DNA of 15,490 nucleotides from Collinsella sp. (lineage in GTDB: Bacteria > Actinomycetota > Coriobacteriia > Coriobacteriales > Coriobacteriaceae): positions 1 through 15,490 of the forward strand of contig DYAA01000040.1 in assembly GCA_019419405.1 (NCBI GenBank). Direction: 5' to 3'. The translations under genes and the position numbers were made by a program. The notes beneath the pieces are model-generated. The model worked only from the letters and a program-made list of their open reading frames with translations, was not told the DNA's origin and made no database searches. Shown here piece by piece: positions 14,623 to 15,490 of the stretch (position 1 is its first letter; every line of letters starts with the position of its first letter).

Positions 14623-15490
14623 ATGACTGTTACGTTCGAAGGTTACGAGCGCCGCGCTGACAAGATCAACAAGTGCCTCGCCGACAACGGCATCGCCTCC
14701 CTCGAGGAAGCTCTGCAGATCTGCACCGACAAGGGCTTCAACCCGCGTGAGATCGTCAACAACACCCAGTCCATCGCCTTCCAGAACGCCGAGTGGGCCT
14801 ACACCCTCGGTTGCGCTCTCGCTGTCAAGCGTGGCGCCAAGACCGCTTCTGAGGCTGCCGCCATCATCGGCGAGGGCATCCAGGCCTTCACCGTTCCCGG
14901 CTCCGTCGCCGAGGACCGCAAGGTCGGTCTGGGCCACGGCAACCTGGGCGCTATGCTGCTCTCCGACGACACCGAGTGCTTCGCCTTCCTGGCTGGCCAC
15001 GAGTCCTTCGCTGCCGCTGAGGGTGCTATCGGCCTGGCTCTGAACGCCAACAAGGCTCGCAAGAAGCCGCTGCGCGTCATCCTCAACGGTCTGGGCAAGG
15101 ACGCTGCTCAGATCATCGCCCGCATCAACGGCTTCACCTACGTGAAGACCCAGTTCGACTACTACACGGGCGAGCTCAAGGTCGTCGAGACCATCCCCTA
15201 CCCCGATGGTCCCCGCGCTGCCGTTAACTGCTACGGCTCCGACGACGTCCGCGAGGGCGTTGCCATCATGTGGCACGAGAACGTCGACATCTCGATCACC
15301 GGTAACTCCACCAACCCCACGCGCTTCCAGCACCCCGTCGCTGGCACCTACAAGAAGGAGCGCCTCGAGGCTGGCAAGAAGTACTTCTCCGTCGCTTCTG
15401 GTGGCGGCACTGGCCGTACCCTGCACCCGGACAACATGGCTGCCGGTCCCGCCTCCTACGGTATGACCGATACCATGGGCCGCATGCATT
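14623..15490 (+). CDS. GGGtGRT family protein (3' end outside window)
   Basis: ATG 14623 follows AAAGGGAGGG, 18 bases after the previous stop. About 289 residues are visible before the window ends; the family is roughly 330 residues long, so the C-terminus is missing. The family's namesake motif is present at about residue 259 (SVASGGGTGRTLHPDN). Other visible parts are INKCLADNGIASLEEALQIC, GLGHGNLGAMLLSDDTECFA and AGHESFAAAEGAIGLALN. The function is not established. The constant pairing with a NifU-like gene, and here the nearby SUF operon, suggests a role in iron-sulfur metabolism. There is no signal peptide or membrane segment, so it is probably cytosolic. The long minus-strand open frame across both genes is a composition shadow. 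Confidence 0.88.
   Translation, partial: MTVTFEGYERRADKINKCLADNGIASLEEALQICTDKGFNPREIVNNTQSIAFQNAEWAYTLGCALAVKRGAKTASEAAAIIGEGIQAFTVPGSVAEDRKVGLGHGNLGAMLLSDDTECFAFLAGHESFAAAEGAIGLALNANKARKKPLRVILNGLGKDAAQIIARINGFTYVKTQFDYYTGELKVVETIPYPDGPRAAVNCYGSDDVREGVAIMWHENVDISITGNSTNPTRFQHPVAGTYKKERLEAGKKYFSVASGGGTGRTLHPDNMAAGPASYGMTDTMGRMH

Noticed and set aside
13879..15489. 536-codon minus-strand open frame opposite the NifU-like and GGGtGRT genes
   Set aside because: It spans two clear + strand genes and their intergenic gap, and its Val/Leu/Gly-rich sequence is typical of antisense to GC-rich genes.
1..15490. CRISPR arrays, tRNA or rRNA genes
   Set aside because: No regularly spaced repeats and no recognisable tRNA or rRNA sequence on either strand.

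Overview
This window looks like chromosomal DNA from a high-GC Gram-positive gut bacterium of the class Coriobacteriia, most likely Collinsella or a close relative. That is inference. It rests on GC-rich coding sequence, strong GGAG-type ribosome sites, a sortase-anchored (MPKTG) surface protein, a decayed BspA-type repeat protein, a sufC-B-D-S-U operon, and a NifU-like/GGGtGRT gene pair. No rRNA or tRNA gene is visible.

Layout. The first 1.5 kb (+ strand) holds the last codons of an upstream gene, then a two-gene unit I do not recognise: a long helical protein and a 76-residue zinc-finger/hydrophobic protein. From about 1.49 to 2.2 kb the minus strand holds a decayed gene whose 3' end is a BspA/DUF285-type surface repeat. 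Next on the minus strand come a PF09820-type 'predicted AAA-ATPase' with damaged Walker B and nuclease motifs (2239-4047), a strong terminator, and a secreted, cell-wall-anchored protein with a lysozyme-like domain (4249-5874). A tightly overlapping minus-strand operon follows (6001-7134): an Rrf2/IscR-type Fe-S regulator, an MntA nucleotidyltransferase antitoxin and a HepT HEPN toxin.

Divergent from that operon, on the + strand, is the complete SUF iron-sulfur assembly operon sufC-sufB-sufD-sufS-sufU (7355-12600). Its cistrons overlap or lie a few bases apart, and it ends in a clear terminator. A REP-associated Y1 transposase (RAYT) lies on the minus strand behind it (12666-13466). The window closes with a NifU-like scaffold and the start of a GGGtGRT-family gene on the + strand; the latter runs off the right edge.

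How it works together. The right half is an iron-sulfur cluster neighbourhood. SufS takes sulfur from cysteine, SufU accepts it, SufBCD assembles the cluster, and an Rrf2 protein with three cluster-type cysteines sits divergent from the operon as its probable sensor. A second U-type scaffold and its GGGtGRT partner lie just beyond. The most notable features are the ATGA coupling of the Rrf2 sensor to a HEPN/MNT toxin-antitoxin pair, and a short GGGACA-type repeat found at both ends of the SUF operon, one copy beside the RAYT gene.
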